Below, piece after piece: positions 10,693-23,677 of a stretch of 64,000 nt of DNA. The position numbers were made by a program, and so were the translations under genes. The stretch's first letter is position 1, and each line of letters starts with the position of its first letter. Location: NCBI RefSeq assembly GCF_001659605.2, contig NC_035171.2:4036325-4100324 (forward strand). The letters run 5' to 3'. This stretch comes from Manihot esculenta (lineage: Eukaryota; Streptophyta; Magnoliopsida; Malpighiales; Euphorbiaceae). Under the pieces are notes generated by a model. It did not search any database. It saw only the letters and a program-made list of their open reading frames with translations, and was not told the origin of the DNA.

Positions 10693-13600
10693 CCAGGTAT
10701 TCCTCCTTGATTCAGTCAGCAGAGAGGGAGAGTTTCCATGCCATAGTGGATATGGCTCAGAGAATGGAGGCCAGTGCCATCGTTCAGGGGACAGTTAAGC
10801 AATTAGTGGCACAGTCTTCTGGTTCCAAGACCCCAGGTGGGGGAAGGCTAGATCCCTCTACCTGGAGTGCAGCAGCTTCAGGCAGTAAGAGATGGAGTAA
10901 AACCAAGTCTAAGAAGAACAAGTTCTCGAGCAAGATCAAGTCAGGTCTGGGATTAGGAGGTGGCTCAAGCTCTGGTGCGGATAGTGCGGTATGTATGAGG
11001 TGTGGTAAGCCACACAAGGGAATCTGTCGGGCTGGGATGAATACATGTTTCAGATGTGGCCAAGAGGGACACATGGCTTGGGAATGTCCTCGAGCAGCTT
11101 TTATGGCTCAGTCTCAGCAGACGGGTTCTGGTAGTGTAGCTCAACCTGTAGCTCCAGCCGCGACTCAGGCCAGTGGCAGAGGCCGAGAGAGAGGGGCAGC
11201 CTCTTCTTCAGCGGGTTTCAGAAGTGAAGGTCCGTCAGCTCCGGCAAGGATCTTCACGATGACACAGCAGGAGGCAAATGCATCAAACACCGTGGTGGCA
11301 AGTAATCTCATCATTGGTTGTTCAGATGTTTATGCATTAATGGACCCTGGTGCATCTCATTCTTTCATTGCTCTGAGGGCCGTCGAGAGGTTGGGATTGA
11401 TGGTCTCTGGGTTGGAGTGTCCCCTATGGGTCAGTGGACCCAAGTGCGACCCATCAGTGGCAGAGTCAGTCTGCCAGTATAGTCCAGTTTTTGTTGAGGG
11501 AAGATGCCTTTCAGCCGACCTTGTGGTTCTAGATTTGACCGATTTTGACGTCATTCTAGGGATGGATTGGCTATCTACCCATGGTGCTACCTTGGACTGC
11601 AGAGACAAGGTAGTCAAGTTCAGATGTCAGGATGGGTCAGAGGTTGTCTTCAGAGGAGACAGGGGGAGTACACCTAGAGGTTTGATATCAGCCCTACAGG
11701 CTCGTAGGTTACTCAGGAGGGGTTGTAAGGGTTATCTAGCTGATGTGAGAGAGCTAGACAGTCAGGTCAGAGAGCCCGCCTCAGTGCCTGTGGTCAGAGA
11801 GTTTTTAGATGTCTTCCCAGATGATCTTCCAGGATTACCACCTGCTAGGGAGATAGAGTTTGAAATTGAGATAATGCCAGGAACCAGACCAATCTCTATC
11901 CCTCCCTATAGGATGGCGCCATCAGAATTGAAAGAGCTTAAGGAGCAGTTGCAAGAGCTGGTAGATAAGGGTTTCATCCGACTGAGTACCTCACCTTGGG
12001 GTGCTCCAGTGCTGTTTGTAAGGAAGAAGGATGGATCCCTCAGACTTTGTATCGACTACAAGCAGTTGAACAAAGTCACTACCAAGAACAAGTACCCGTT
12101 GCCTAGGATCGATGATCTATTCGACCAGCTAGCAGGAGCAAGTTGTTTCTCCAAGATAGATCTGAGATCCGGGTACCACCAGTTAAGGATCAGAGATGAA
12201 GATGTGCCAAAGACAGCATTCAGGACCAGATATGGGCACTATGAGTTCCTTGTGATGCCGTTCGGGTTAACCAACGCCCCTGCAGCATTCATGGATCTCA
12301 TAAACAGAGTTTTCAGCCAGTACCTGGATCACTTCGTTATTGTCTTCATTGATGATATCTTGGTGTATTCCAGAAATGTAGAGGAGCATGCCCATCATCT
12401 GAGGACAGTTTTGCAAACCTTGAGGGAACATGGCTTGTATGCTAAGTTCTCCAAGTGTGAGTTCTGGTTGAGGAGCATTTCATTCTTGGGGCATGTTGTG
12501 TCAGGAAATGGAATAGAGGTAGACCCCAAGAAGGTAGAAGCCGTGGCTAACTGGCCTAGACCCACTACAGTGACAGAGATTAAAAGCTTCTTGGGTTTGG
12601 CAGGTTACTACAGGAGGTTCGTTCAGGACTTCTCCAAAATTGCTGCTCCGATGACCAGACTGACCAAGAAGAATCATAAGTTCGTATGGTCAGATCAATG
12701 TGAAGAGAGTTTCGAAGAACTGAAGAAGAGGTTGACTTCAGCACCAGTGTTAGCTCTGCCATCTAGTAATGAAGACTTCTCAGTCTTTTGTGATGCATCC
12801 CGTGTGGGACTGGGCTGTGTACTGATGCAAAATGAAAGGGTGATTGCTTATGCTTCTAGGTAGTTGAAGAAGCACGAGTTAAATTACCCAACACACGATC
12901 TAGAGATGGCAGCAGTAATCTTTGCGCTTAAGATGTGGAGGCACTACCTGTATGGGGTGAAATGTTAGGTCTTTACAGATCAGAAGTGTTTGCAGTACAT
13001 CTTGAGCCAGAGAGAGTTAAATTTGAGGCAGAGAAGATGGGTAGAACTGCTTAGTGACTACGATTGCAAAATTCAGTACCATCCGGGTAAGGTGAATGTT
13101 GTGGCGGACGCCCTAAGTTAGAAATCACTTGGCAGTCTATCTCATATATCTGCAGAGAGAAGACCGGTGGTGAGGGAGTTCTATAAGCTCATGGACGAAG
13201 GGCTACAGTTAGAATTGTTTGGTACAGGTGCCTTGTTAGCTCAGATGAAAGTGACACCCGTGTTTCTTGAGCAGGTGGCTCAGAAACAGCATAAGGACCC
13301 CAAGTTAGTGAAGATTGCCAGGACTGTTCAGTCAGGCAAGAATGATGAGTTCAGGTTTGACAGCAAGGGGATCCTCCGCTATGGGAATAGATTATGTGTA
13401 CCAGATGATATCAGTTTGAAGGGAGACATTATGAGAGAGGCTCATAATGCCAGGTACAGTGTTCACCCTGGAGCCACCAAAATGTACCAGGATCTGAAAC
13501 GAGTTTATTGGTGGCCAGCTATGAAACGAGAAGTGGCACAGTTTGTGTCAGCCTGCGAAGTGTGTCAGAGGGTGAAGCTGGAACATCAGAAGCCGGCTGG

Positions 13601-14612
13601 AATGTTGAACCCACTGCCGATTCCAGAATGGAAATGGGAGAATGTTGCTATGGACTTCGTAGTGGGGTTACCGGCAGCGTCCAACAGACTAGACTCCATA
13701 TGGGTGATTGGGGACAGACTCACTAAATCTGCTCACTTCATCCCTGTCAGGAGCAACTATTCCGTGGAAAAATTGGCGCAGGTATATGTTGAAGAGGTTG
13801 TCAGGTTGCATGGGGCTCCTATTTCAATAGTGTCTGACAGAGGACCCCAGTTCACCTCCAGGTTTTGGCGGAGTCTGCAGAATGCCATGGGTACCAGGTT
13901 AGATTTTAGCACTGCTTTCCATCCTCAGACAGACGGACAGTCAGAGAGGACCATCCAGACAATAGAAGATATGCTCAGAATGTGTGTGCTAGATTTTGGC
14001 GGTTCTTGAAAGCAGCATCTACCTTTGGTGGAGTTTGCCTACAATAACAGCTATCATGCTAGCATAGGGATGGCTCCATATGAAGCTTTGTATGGAAGGA
14101 AGTGCAGGTCACCTATCTGCTGGGAAGAAGTTAGAGAAAGGGCCTTGGCAGGGCCTGAGTTAGTAGAGATCACCAGCAGGGTAGTACCCGTAATCAGAGA
14201 AAGGATCAGGACGGCAGTCAGTCGGCAAAAGAGTTATGTAGATATCCGCAGGAGGCAGGTAGAGTTTCAGGAGGGGGATTTGGTATTGCTCAAGGTGTCT
14301 CCTATAAAAGGGGTGATTCGGTTTGAAAAGAAGGGTAAGATAGCTCCACGGTACATCGGACCCTTCGAGGTCTTGCAAAAGGTTAGCAGTGTATCGTACA
14401 AGCTGGACTTGCCTGCATCAATGGAAAGAATCCATCCGGTTTTCTATGTTTCCATGTTGCGAAAGTTCGTGTCAGATCCGGGCAAGGTTCTCAGTGAGCC
14501 AGATGTGGAGATCCAAGAGGATCTCAGTTATGTCGAACAACCAGTACGGATCCTAGACACCCAGATCAGAAAGTTGAGGAATAAGGAAATCCCGATGGTG
14601 AAAGTCCTTTAG
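10693..14612 (+). pseudogene. Gag-Pol of Tekay-like element C, 5'-cut and nonsense-riddled
   Basis: This is the right part of a gag-pol polyprotein closely related to B and D. It begins inside gag exactly where element B inserted, so its 5' LTR and early gag lie left of the window. Still readable are the zinc knuckle [14 protein letters not shown] (near 11045-11090), protease DPGAS (near 11345), reverse transcriptase FIDDILVYS (near 12345-12370), RNase H and integrase. The reading frame never shifts over 3.9 kb but is broken by five stops: 12861-12863, 12966-12968, 13119-13121, 14007-14009 and 14610-14612. Most correspond to CAG or TGG codons in B or D, i.e. C-to-T or G-to-A changes. The last stop falls at the same chromodomain Trp codon that is a TGA in B. 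The element is dead by substitution only. Confidence 0.9.
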
Positions 14613-14762
14613 AATCACCACAACATAGAAGAATGCACTTGGGAGACACGGGAGTCAATGCTCCAGCAATATCCCCATCCTAAGGTAAGTCTTATGTGTT
14701 TTTGTGAATGTTTATGTTTTATGCCATGCTGTGTTGTTGGTGAACATTCGGGGACGAATGTT

Positions 14763-14778
14763 CTTAAGGGGGGAAGAA
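14763..14778 (+). other. Polypurine tract of element C
   Basis: CTTAAGGGGGGAAGAA lies directly before the 3' LTR start TGTAATACCCGG and follows the family's palindromic ATTCGGGGACGAAT block. Confidence 0.88.
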
Positions 14779-17023
14779 TGTAATACCCGGCTAGACTCCG
14801 GTATCAGAATTCCTACCGTTCGGCGGAATCTCGGATGTCGGAAACCTCTAGAGGGGTAAAATCATGTTTTTATAAAATGTTTTAATGTATTTTATGTTTT
14901 TAAGTAAAAAGGAAATTGAGTTTTGAATGAAAAAGACCATGGAGGCATTTTCCAGGTTCGGCCGCCGAACCTCAAGTTCGGCGGCCGAACGTGGGATAGT
15001 TTAGGGGGCCAAGTTAGGCTTCCAAAGGTGGCAAATGTTTGGCCGCCGAACCTCATGTTCGGCCGCCGAACTTGCATGAGTTTGGGGGGCGTCTTCGGCT
15101 TCCAAAGGTTGCCTGGTCAGCCCCTATTTAAGGGCTCCATGGCCGAAACGGGCGAGTTTTCTTCCCCATTTTCGGCCATGGTGAGTTCTTGCCTTCCCAT
15201 GGTCGTTTTAAGTTATTTTTCCTCTAATCTTTCAAGTTTTAACGAGTTCTAGCTTGGTTTTGAAGAGATTTGAACAAAAAGAGTAAGTTTTGGAAACTTG
15301 GAGACTAAAGAGCGGATCTCTCCCATCTCCAAGTTAGGGTCGTCCTCCTCTAGATCTTCAAGAGGTAAGCTTCGATCCGACCTTCCTAGTATGTTTTAAA
15401 CTAGTTTTATGAAGTTTCTTGGGGTAGAAATGCATGTGTAGGTTTATGTTAAGTTTTTGGTTAAATGTGTGTTTATGAGCAATGTATGTTGGATATGCTT
15501 GATTGATGTGTTGTAGATGGGGTTTAAGATAGTTTGAAGCCCCTAGGAGCTTGTATGCTTGAGAATGCATGTTGTAGAATAGGAAAATACATGATTTAAA
15601 TGGTTTGGGAGGCAATGTGCATTGAAAGAGGCTGAGTTCTGCCCATTGGGAAGAACTCAGGTTCGGCAGCCGAAGGGATTTTCGGCCGCCGAACCTGCCT
15701 ATGGAGGCATGCTTTAGGCAGCCGAACCCTGCCCCTGAAAGTGGACTTTCGGCTCTGGAAGGGAGTTTCGGCCGCCGAAGGTGCCGCCGAACATACATGA
15801 GTTTCGTCTCTGGAGCTCACTTTCGGCCGCCGAAAGTGGCTGAGTTTCGGCTCTGGAGGGACTTTCGGCCGCCGAACCTGCCGCCGAAAGTGCCCTGTTC
15901 AGCCTCCCTTTGCATGATCTCTATGGTTGTTCTAAGGTGTTTTAAGGGGTTTTTGGGGAGTATTTCAGAGTCATGTTCATGTTGGTTTGGTACCTCATTT
16001 GAGTCCACCTGTGTAGGTTCGGACCCGAGGAACCGATGACCTCAGCAGTGAGATAGCTGCTTCAGAGTCTTTTAAGCTTCAGCTAGAGGTGAGTGGAATA
16101 ACTACTGATGTTTTAAAGTAAATAATAAATGTTTCAGCATGATTCATGCATCACGAATGCCATGAGATATAATAGGTTGTTGCATTAGAATCCACGAATA
16201 TGTTGAACTGCATTCTTGGTTGTGGATGTGGGTGAATGTTGTATGATCCAATTAGTCATTGAGGAAAGACCAGGACCCCATTCTACGGCCTGGCACGGTA
16301 TGAATCGCGAAGACCAGGTGCCAGATGAGGCCCTGGGCCAATGGTAAGTAATGTTATGATATGACAGGAAGACTAGGACCCCATTCTACGGCCTGGCACA
16401 GATATGATGCTGGGACTATTTGGTGACAGGTTCACCCTTGATGTGAATTGTCTGTGATGTGACACATTTCATGAAATCATGAATTTTAATGTATGTTTTT
16501 ACTATTCTACTCACTGGGCTTTATAGCTCACCCCTCTCCCTTAACCCCCAGATATGCAGGTACAGGGTAGATCAGGAAGTCAAGGAGAATAAAGTCATAT
16601 GTTATGTAATAGTTAGTTATGGACATGATGTATTGAAAAGTGTTGTATTGTAAAGTTTTGAATAGTCATGTTATGTAATAATGATATCGAGGATTAGAAA
16701 TTGTGCTTGACCCTATGTGTATGGTTATCCCTCTTGATACATGATCTTTAGAATGTTTTATGATGTTTATGTTCAAACAAGCTTAATGTATGATGTTACC
16801 CCATTGGAGCATTTGATGAGGGCTCCAGTGTGAGGTTTATGTTTATGTTTATGGTTATGCACAGGTTAAGCTTGGTAAAGGAAAGAAAAAAAATGTATGT
16901 GTTGATCATGTTTGGGATTAAACAGGTTAACAGGATGTATGTTAGGCTTGCTACGGGTCCCGGCGGCCTTATGCCGACCTGGATCCTAGCGCCGGTAGCG
17001 GTCCGATTTTCGGGTCGTTTTCA
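14779..17023 (+). repeat. 3' LTR of element C
   Basis: It begins TGTAATACCCGGCTAG after the polypurine tract. It carries palindrome clusters near 14955-15080 and 15660-15900, a TATA-like CTATTTAAGG near 15122, and GAAGACCAGG...CTACGGCC subrepeats near 16265-16400. The 3' end is atypical: instead of GTTACA the sequence reads CGTTTTCA, so the exact end (about 17018-17023) is uncertain. RNase H sequence of element D follows at once, showing that C inserted into D. Confidence 0.85.
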
Positions 17024-18930
17024 CAGTGTATTGCGATGCATCCCGTGTGGGATTAGGTTATGTGTTAATGCAGAATGAAAGGGTGATTGCTTATTCTTCT
17101 AGGCAGCTGAAGAAGCATGAGTTGAATTACCCTACACATGACCTAGAGATGGCAGCTGTAATGTTTGCACTCAAGATGTGGAGGCATTACCTTTATGGGG
17201 TAAAATGTGAGATCTTCACCGATCATAAGAGCCTGCAGTACATCTTGAGTCAGAGGGAGTTGAATCTGAGACAAAGAAGATGGGTAGAACTGCTTAGTGA
17301 TTATGATTGCAAGATTTAGTACCATCCGGGTAAGGCGAATGTGGTGGCAGACGCCCTAAGCCGGAAATCACTTGGCAGTCTATCTCATATTTCAGCAGAG
17401 AGGAGACCGGTGGTGAGGGAGTTTTATAAGCTCATTGATGAGGGATTGCAGTTGGAGTTGTCTAGTACAGGTGCTTTGATAGCCCAGATGAGAGTGACAC
17501 CCGTGTTTCTGGAGCAGGTGGCTGAGAAACAGCACGAGGACCCAGAGTTAGTAAAGATTGCCAGGACTGTTCAGTCAGGCAAGAATGAAGAGTTCAGATT
17601 TGACAGCAAGGGGATCCTCCGCTATGGGAATAGATTGTGTATACCAGATGACGTGGGTCTGAAGGGAGACATTATGAGAGAAGCTCATAATGCCAGATAC
17701 AGTGTTCACCCCGGAACCACCAAAATGTATCAAGATCTTAAGAGAGTTTATTGGTGGCCAGCTATGAAAAGAGAAGTGGCACAGTTCGTGTCAGCCTGCG
17801 AAATATGTCAGAGGGTGAAGTTGGAACATCAGAAGCCGGCTGGAATGCTTAACCCACTGCCGATTCCAGAGTGGAAATGGGAGAATATCGCTATGGACTT
17901 CGTGGTGGGGTTACCGGCGACGTCCAACAGATTGGACTCCATATGGGTGATTGTGGATAGACTGACCAAATCTGCCCACTTCATCCCTGTCAGGAGTGGC
18001 TATTCTGTGGACAAGTTAGCGCAGGTGTATGTTGAGGAGGTTGTCAGGTTGCATGGGGCTCATATTTCAATAGTGTTTGATAGAGGACCCCAGTTCACCT
18101 CCAGGTTTTGGCGGAGTCTGCAGAATGCTATGGGTACCAGGTTGGATTTTAGCACTGCTTTCCACCCACAGACTGACGGACAGTCAGAGAGGACCATCCA
18201 GACTATAGAAGATATGCTCAGAATGTGTGTACTAGATTTTGGCGGTTCTTGGAGGCAGCATCTACCTTTGGTGGAGTTTGCCTACAATAACAGCTATCAT
18301 GCTAGCATAGGGATGGCTCCATATGAAGCTTTGTATGGGAAGAAGTGCAGGTCATCTGTTTGTTGGGAAGAAGTAGGAGAGAGAGCCTTGGCAGGGCCTG
18401 AGCTAGTAGAGATCACCAGCAGCGTGGTGCCCATAATCAGAGAAAGGATCAAGACCGCTGTAAGCAGGCAAAAGAGTTATGCAGATATCCGTAGAAGACA
18501 ATTAGAGTTTCAGGAGGGGGATTTGGTATTGCTCAAGGTGTCTCTTATGAAAGGGGTGATTCGGTTTGGGAAGAAAGGTAAGCTAGCTCCACGGTACATC
18601 GGACCCTTTGAGATCTTGCAGAAGATTGGGAATGTATCGTACAAGTTGGACTTACCTGCTTCAATGGAGAGAATCCATCCGGTTTTCCATGTTTCTATGT
18701 TAAGGAAATTCGTGTCAGATCCGGGCAAGGTTCTTAGTGAGCCTGATGTAGAGATCCTAGAAGATCTCACCTATATTGAGCAGCCAGTGCGGATCCTGGA
18801 CACGCAGATCAGAAAGTTGAGGAATAAGGAAATTCCGATGGTGAAAGTCCTTTGGAATCACCACAACATCGAGGAGTGTACCTGGGAGACACGGGAGTCC
18901 ATGCTCCAGCAATATCCTCATCTCATCTAA
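17024..18930 (+). pseudogene. RNase H-integrase-chromodomain part of Tekay-like element D
   Basis: The right part of a third Tekay-type polyprotein resumes at the RNase H residues YCDASRVG, where element C interrupts it. A single TAG (17317-17319; CAG in the relatives) breaks the retained frame. Afterwards it is open for about 530 codons through integrase (HHCC near 17695-17815, catalytic DRGPQF near 18080, ERTIQT near 18190) to a natural stop at 18928-18930. Unlike B and C it keeps the full chromodomain-like end (KVLWNHHNIEECTWE, then YPHLI), so it is the reference for judging the truncations in the other two. Its 5' half lies left of the window. Confidence 0.9.
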
Positions 18931-19005
18931 GGTTAGTATTGTGTGTTTTTGTTGTGTGTTTATGTGATGCATGTGCTAGTTGAGGAACATTCGGGGATGA
19001 ATGTT

Positions 19006-19021
19006 CTTAAGGGGGAGAGAA
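19006..19021 (+). other. Polypurine tract of element D
   Basis: CTTAAGGGGGAGAGAA lies immediately before the LTR start TGTAATACC. Confidence 0.88.
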
Positions 19022-21226
19022 TGTAATACCCGGCTAGACTCCGGTATCGGAATTCCTACCGTCCGGTGGAATCTCTGATGTCGAAAACCTCTAGAAGGGT
19101 AAAATCATGTTTTTATAAAATTTTTTAATGTATTTTAAGGTTTTAATTGAGAAAGAAATTGAATTTTGAATGAAAAAGACCAAAGAGGGAATTCCAGGTT
19201 CGGCCGCCGAACCCCATGTTCGGCCGCCGAACTTGCATGAGTTTTGGAAGCACTTTAGGCTTCCGAAGGTGGCCTGGCTAGCCCCTATAAGAAGCCCTCT
19301 GGCCGAAATGGGCGAGTTTCTTCCCGATTTCCGGCCAGAGGTGAGTCCATGCCCTCCCATGGTCGATTTTGCTGATTTTCCTCCAATCTTTCAAGTTTTA
19401 ACAAGTGGTTGCTTCGTTGTTGAAGATTTGTGAGCTTAGATCAAGTTTTGGAGCTTGGAGACCCAAGGAGCTAGATTTCTCCCATCTCCAAGTTAGGATC
19501 GTTTTTCCTCTAGATCTTCAAGAGGTAAGCTTCGATCCTACCTTTCTTGAATGTTTTAAGCAAGTTTTGAGGGGTTATGTGGTAGAATGCATGTTTAGGT
19601 TAATGTTGAGTTTTTGAGCAATGTATGTTTATTTGTGTTGTTTTGAGTTGTTGTTGGGGTTTAGGATAGTTTGAGGCCCCTATATGCTGATGAATGTGTG
19701 TATGCATGATGTAGAATACATAAATGTATGTTTGAGTGATTTGGGAGGCAAAATGTGCATGAGGAGGCTGGGTTCTGCCACTTTGGGAGAACCCAGGTTT
19801 GGCAGCCGAAGGCCCTTTCGACTGCCGAACCTGCCTGTGGAGGCAAACTTTTGGCTGCCGAACCCTGCCCCTGAAAGTGGACTTTCGGCTCTGGAAGGGA
19901 GTTTCGGCTGCCGAAGGTGCTGCTGAACATGCACGAGTTTCGGATCTGGAAGGAACCTTCGGCCGCCGAAAGTGCCGCCGAAGGTGCATGACTTTCGGCT
20001 CTAGAGGGACTTTCGGCCGTCGAACCTGCCGCCGAAAGTGCCCTGTTCAGCCTTCCTTTGCATGATTTCTATGATTGTTTTAAGGTGTTTTAGGGGGTTT
20101 TTGGGGAGTAGTTTAGAGTCAGGTTCTTGTATGTTTGGTCCCTCATATGAGTCCACCTGTGTAGGTTCGGACCCAAGGAACCGAGGACCCCAGCAGTGAG
20201 ATAGCTGCTTCAGTACCTTCCCAGAGCTAGCCTGAGGTGAGTAGAATAACTCTATATGTTTCAAAGTAAATAAATCAGTTTGAGCATGTTCATGCATCAT
20301 GAATATCATGTTAATCATTAGGTTGTTTGCATTAGAATCCACGAATATGTTGCATTGCATATTATGATGTTGATGTGGATGGATGTTGGATGACCCATTA
20401 GTCCTCAATAGGATGAGATATGATATGATATGATGTGGAAGTCCAGGTGTGGCCTGCACTACGCCCCTAGTACAATGTAAGAGAAAGTCCGGGTGTGGCC
20501 TGCACTACGCCCCCGGCACGATTGGCTATGTATGATATGATATATGTAAGAGAAAGACCAGGTGTGGCCTGCACTACGCCCCTGGCATGATTGGATTATG
20601 TAGAGGGCTATTGGTGACAAAGTCCATCCTTAATGTGATTTGCTTGTGATGTGATGCATGCCATGAAAGCATGAATTTTAATACATTGTTTTGCTATTCT
20701 GCTCACTGGGCTCTAGTAGCTCACCCCATTCCCTTGATTCCCCAGGTTTGCAGGTACGAGGTAGTCCGGAAAGTCAGCTAGAGTAGAAAGTTTTATGTAT
20801 GTAATAGCTAGTAAGTGGACATAAGAAAGAATATGATGTAATGAATAGTATTGATCAGTCATGTAATGTAATGATGTTTATTGAGGTTTAGAGTTGTGCT
20901 TGACCCTAGTATGTTGATTAATCCCTTTTGCACATGGTCTATAAAATGTTTAATGATGCTTATGTAATCCAAGCTTAAAATATGATATGTTACCCCATTG
21001 GAGCATTTGATGAGGGCTCCAATATGGGGTTTTATGGTTATGAGTTGTGCATGCACAGGTTGAGCTTGGTAAATGAAATGAAAGTTTAAATTCTTATGTA
21101 AATATATGATCATGTATGGGATTAAACAGGTATACAGGATGTATGATAAGGCTTGCTACGGGTCCCGGCGACCTTAAGTCGATCTGGATCCTAGCGCCGG
21201 TAACGGTCCAATTTTGGATCGTTACA
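19022..21226 (+). repeat. 3' LTR of element D
   Basis: It runs from TGTAATACCCGGCTAG to GGATCGTTACA (2205 bp). It has palindrome clusters near 19197-19235 and 19800-20045, a TATA-like CTATAAGAAG near 19285, and three subrepeats around CAGGTGTGGCCTGCACTACGCC (20435-20595). Pol sequence of element E follows directly, so D inserted into E. Confidence 0.9.
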
Positions 21227-22943
21227 GGGGAGAAGTTAGACTCAGAAGTGCTAGAGGTCAGGGACGAAAAGAAAGAGGCCAGGACGGAGCCGGTAGGGGA
21301 ACTGGAGACTTTTCCCTTATCAGAAGCAGAGGCAGATAAAGTCTTCAGTCTCAACGCTGGCCTCACCAAAGAATAGAAAACCGAGGTCATGGCCCTGATC
21401 CGAGGTCACGTGTCAAGCTTCACCTGAAAGCCTGCGGACATGCCCGGGATTGACCCTGAGGTGATGACCCATAAGCTGAATGTCCTCCCCGACGCCAGAC
21501 CGGTAAAGCAGAAGAAGAGGGTGGTAGGAAGGGAGAAGCAACAGGCCACCAGGGAGGAAGTACGGAAGTTAGAGGAGGCAGACTTTATTAGGGAAGTCAT
21601 GTACTCGCAGTGGCTAGCAAATCCTAAATTAGTCAAAAAAGCCAATGGCAAATATAGGATGTGCATAGATTTTACTGACCTAAATCAGGCCTGTCCTAAA
21701 GATTGTTATCCCCTCCCTGATATTAATAAAATGGTCGACTCTACGGCCGGTTTCGATTACATGTCTTCTTTGGATGCTATGTCTGGCTATCATCAAATCC
21801 CAATGGATAGGTCGGACGAAGAAAAGACCTCGTTCATAACAGAACACGAGACCTACTGCTATAAAGCCATGCCCTTCGGGCTAAAAAACGCAGGGGCAAC
21901 ATACCAAAGACTGATGAATAAAATCTTCAAAAATCAGATCGGCAGAAACGTAGAAGTTTATGTAGATTATATGGTGGTCAAAAGCCCAACTTTCCAGCAA
22001 CACATGGTAGATCTGAGGGAGGTATTTGGGGTGTTAGAACAGTACAGAATGAGGCTGAACCCAGCGAAGTGTGCCTTCTTCATCAGGGGAGAAAAGTTCA
22101 TGGGATACATGGTGAGTGGGAGAGGCATCGAGCCCAATCCGGAGAAAGTAGAAGCTATACTGAATATGCCAGAGCCGACCTGTGTAAGGGATGTCCAGAG
22201 ACTGACTGGGAGAGTAGTGGCGTTAAACCGCTTTATGTCAAGGTCAGCAGAGAAATGCTTGCCATTCTTCAAGAAGTTGAGGAAAGTACCGAACTTCGAA
22301 TGGACAGAAGACTGCCGAGAAGCCTTCAAAGAGCTCAAAAGTTACCTCAGCTCGCCCCATGTGCTCAGTAGCCCCTTAGAAGGAGAAGAACTTCTAATAT
22401 ACTTGGCAGCCTCTGAGCAAGCAATCAGTGCAGTATTGGTAAGAGTAGATGAAGGAGAACAAGAGCCAGTGTTTTACGTCAGCAAGGTGCTTAAGGATGC
22501 CAAGGTCAGATATCTGAACATTGAAAAGATAGCGTATGCTCTGTTGCTAGTAGTCCGGAAGTTTAGGGTCTATCTGGAAAGCCATCAGGGTGTAGTGATG
22601 ACAGACCAATCTCTGAAGAAGATTCTGCATAGGCCGGAAACATCAGGTCGGATGCTTGCTTGGTCCATTGAGATTAGCCCCTACTGCTTAGAGTATCGAC
22701 CTCGGACCGCTATAAAATCTCAGGCTCTTGCTGACTTCATAGCAGAGTGCTCATTCAATGAAGAGCGGGGAGAGTCATCTTCCGAAGAGTCGGGGAATGG
22801 GAGAGAAGGAGAGCCTTTCCAAGAATTCAACTGGAAGTTGTATGTAGACGGGGCGTCGGGCGCCGGGGGCAGTGGCGCCGAAATAATGCTTAAGGGACCT
22901 GGAGAATTTAAAGTCTGCTACGCCCTACGCCTGGAATTCAAGG
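21227..22943 (+). pseudogene. Tat/Retand-clade element E: protease end, reverse transcriptase, RNase H, first part of second RNase H
   Basis: This is pol of a Ty3/gypsy Tat-clade element, plus strand. Two in-frame stops (TAG 21374-21376, TGA 21425-21427) precede the reverse transcriptase, which is then open from 21440. RT motifs include YRMCIDFTDLNQACPKD and PFGLKNAGATYQ. The catalytic box reads YVDYMVVKS: the second aspartate of YVDD is Tyr (codon 21968-21970), so polymerase activity should be lost. An ordinary RNase H is followed by a second, archaeal-type RNase H starting KLYVDGASGAGG (near 22835), a hallmark of the Tat group. That domain stops at 22943, where solo LTR F is inserted. It resumes in frame at 26977 if F and one TSD copy are removed. 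Confidence 0.9.
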
Positions 22944-23112
22944 TGATAGAGCATAAATTAACCCATATTATCATGATATTCTTGATGTCTATTTACATCT
23001 TTTCTACCTAATTTTGTGGTTTTAATCATGTTTTGCAGATATTAGGTGAAAAGGGACATTCAAGAGAAAATGCTCTTAAAACTGCTCAAAAGTGCCAAAT
23101 CTGGAAAAGCCA

Positions 23113-23283
23113 CATTCGGCAGCACGTTCGGCGGCCGAAAGCCAAGTCCAGAGACGAAACTGCCCCACCTTCGGCCGCCGAACATGAGCTTTAGAGACGA
23201 AAGTCAGCCTCCTTCGGCGGCACCTTCGGCCGCCGAACCTTCATTCCAGAGCCGAAAGTCCCCTCCTTTAGGCAGCCGAAAAT
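23113..23283 (+). repeat. Palindrome module in LTR F, shared with Tekay LTRs
   Basis: A GC-rich block holds six or more copies of TTCGGCGGC / TTCGGCCGCCGAA alternating with AGAGACGAAAGTC and CCAGAGCCGAAAGTC. The same combination, in the same relative order, occurs on the minus strand of the Tekay LTRs (for example 24570-24765) but not in the homologous Athila LTRs A and H. Confidence 0.8.
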
Positions 23284-23677
23284 GCATTCAAATCACCTCC
23301 TTCCTTATTCAAGAAGTCATATCCCAAGTTGCCATATTTGAGGAGCCAAATAAGGGAAGTATCTTGAGATCCAAATCTTCAAGATTCACATTTAATTATT
23401 GGATCTCAAAGATCTAGCTCATTAAGTGAGCCAAATCCCAAGATCACATGTTTCCCACTTCACTCAAGTTTCCAAAGAAGGCTCCACCTTCCTTATTAGT
23501 GCATGGGTAATCTCTTGGACTTCATGAACAGCATCTTGAGGATCTTGGACAGCTATGAAAAGACCAAAATGCCCCCACTTACCTTCCATCACATGTGACT
23601 CGTTTTTGCCTTCACTCAAGCACAAACAAGGCACATGCAACACCAAGGGCACTTTGGACAGCCTCCAAAAGACTCAT

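Noticed and set aside
21116..21226. Plus-strand frame running from LTR D into element E
   Set aside because: Chance continuity across an insertion junction; the part before 21227 is LTR sequence.
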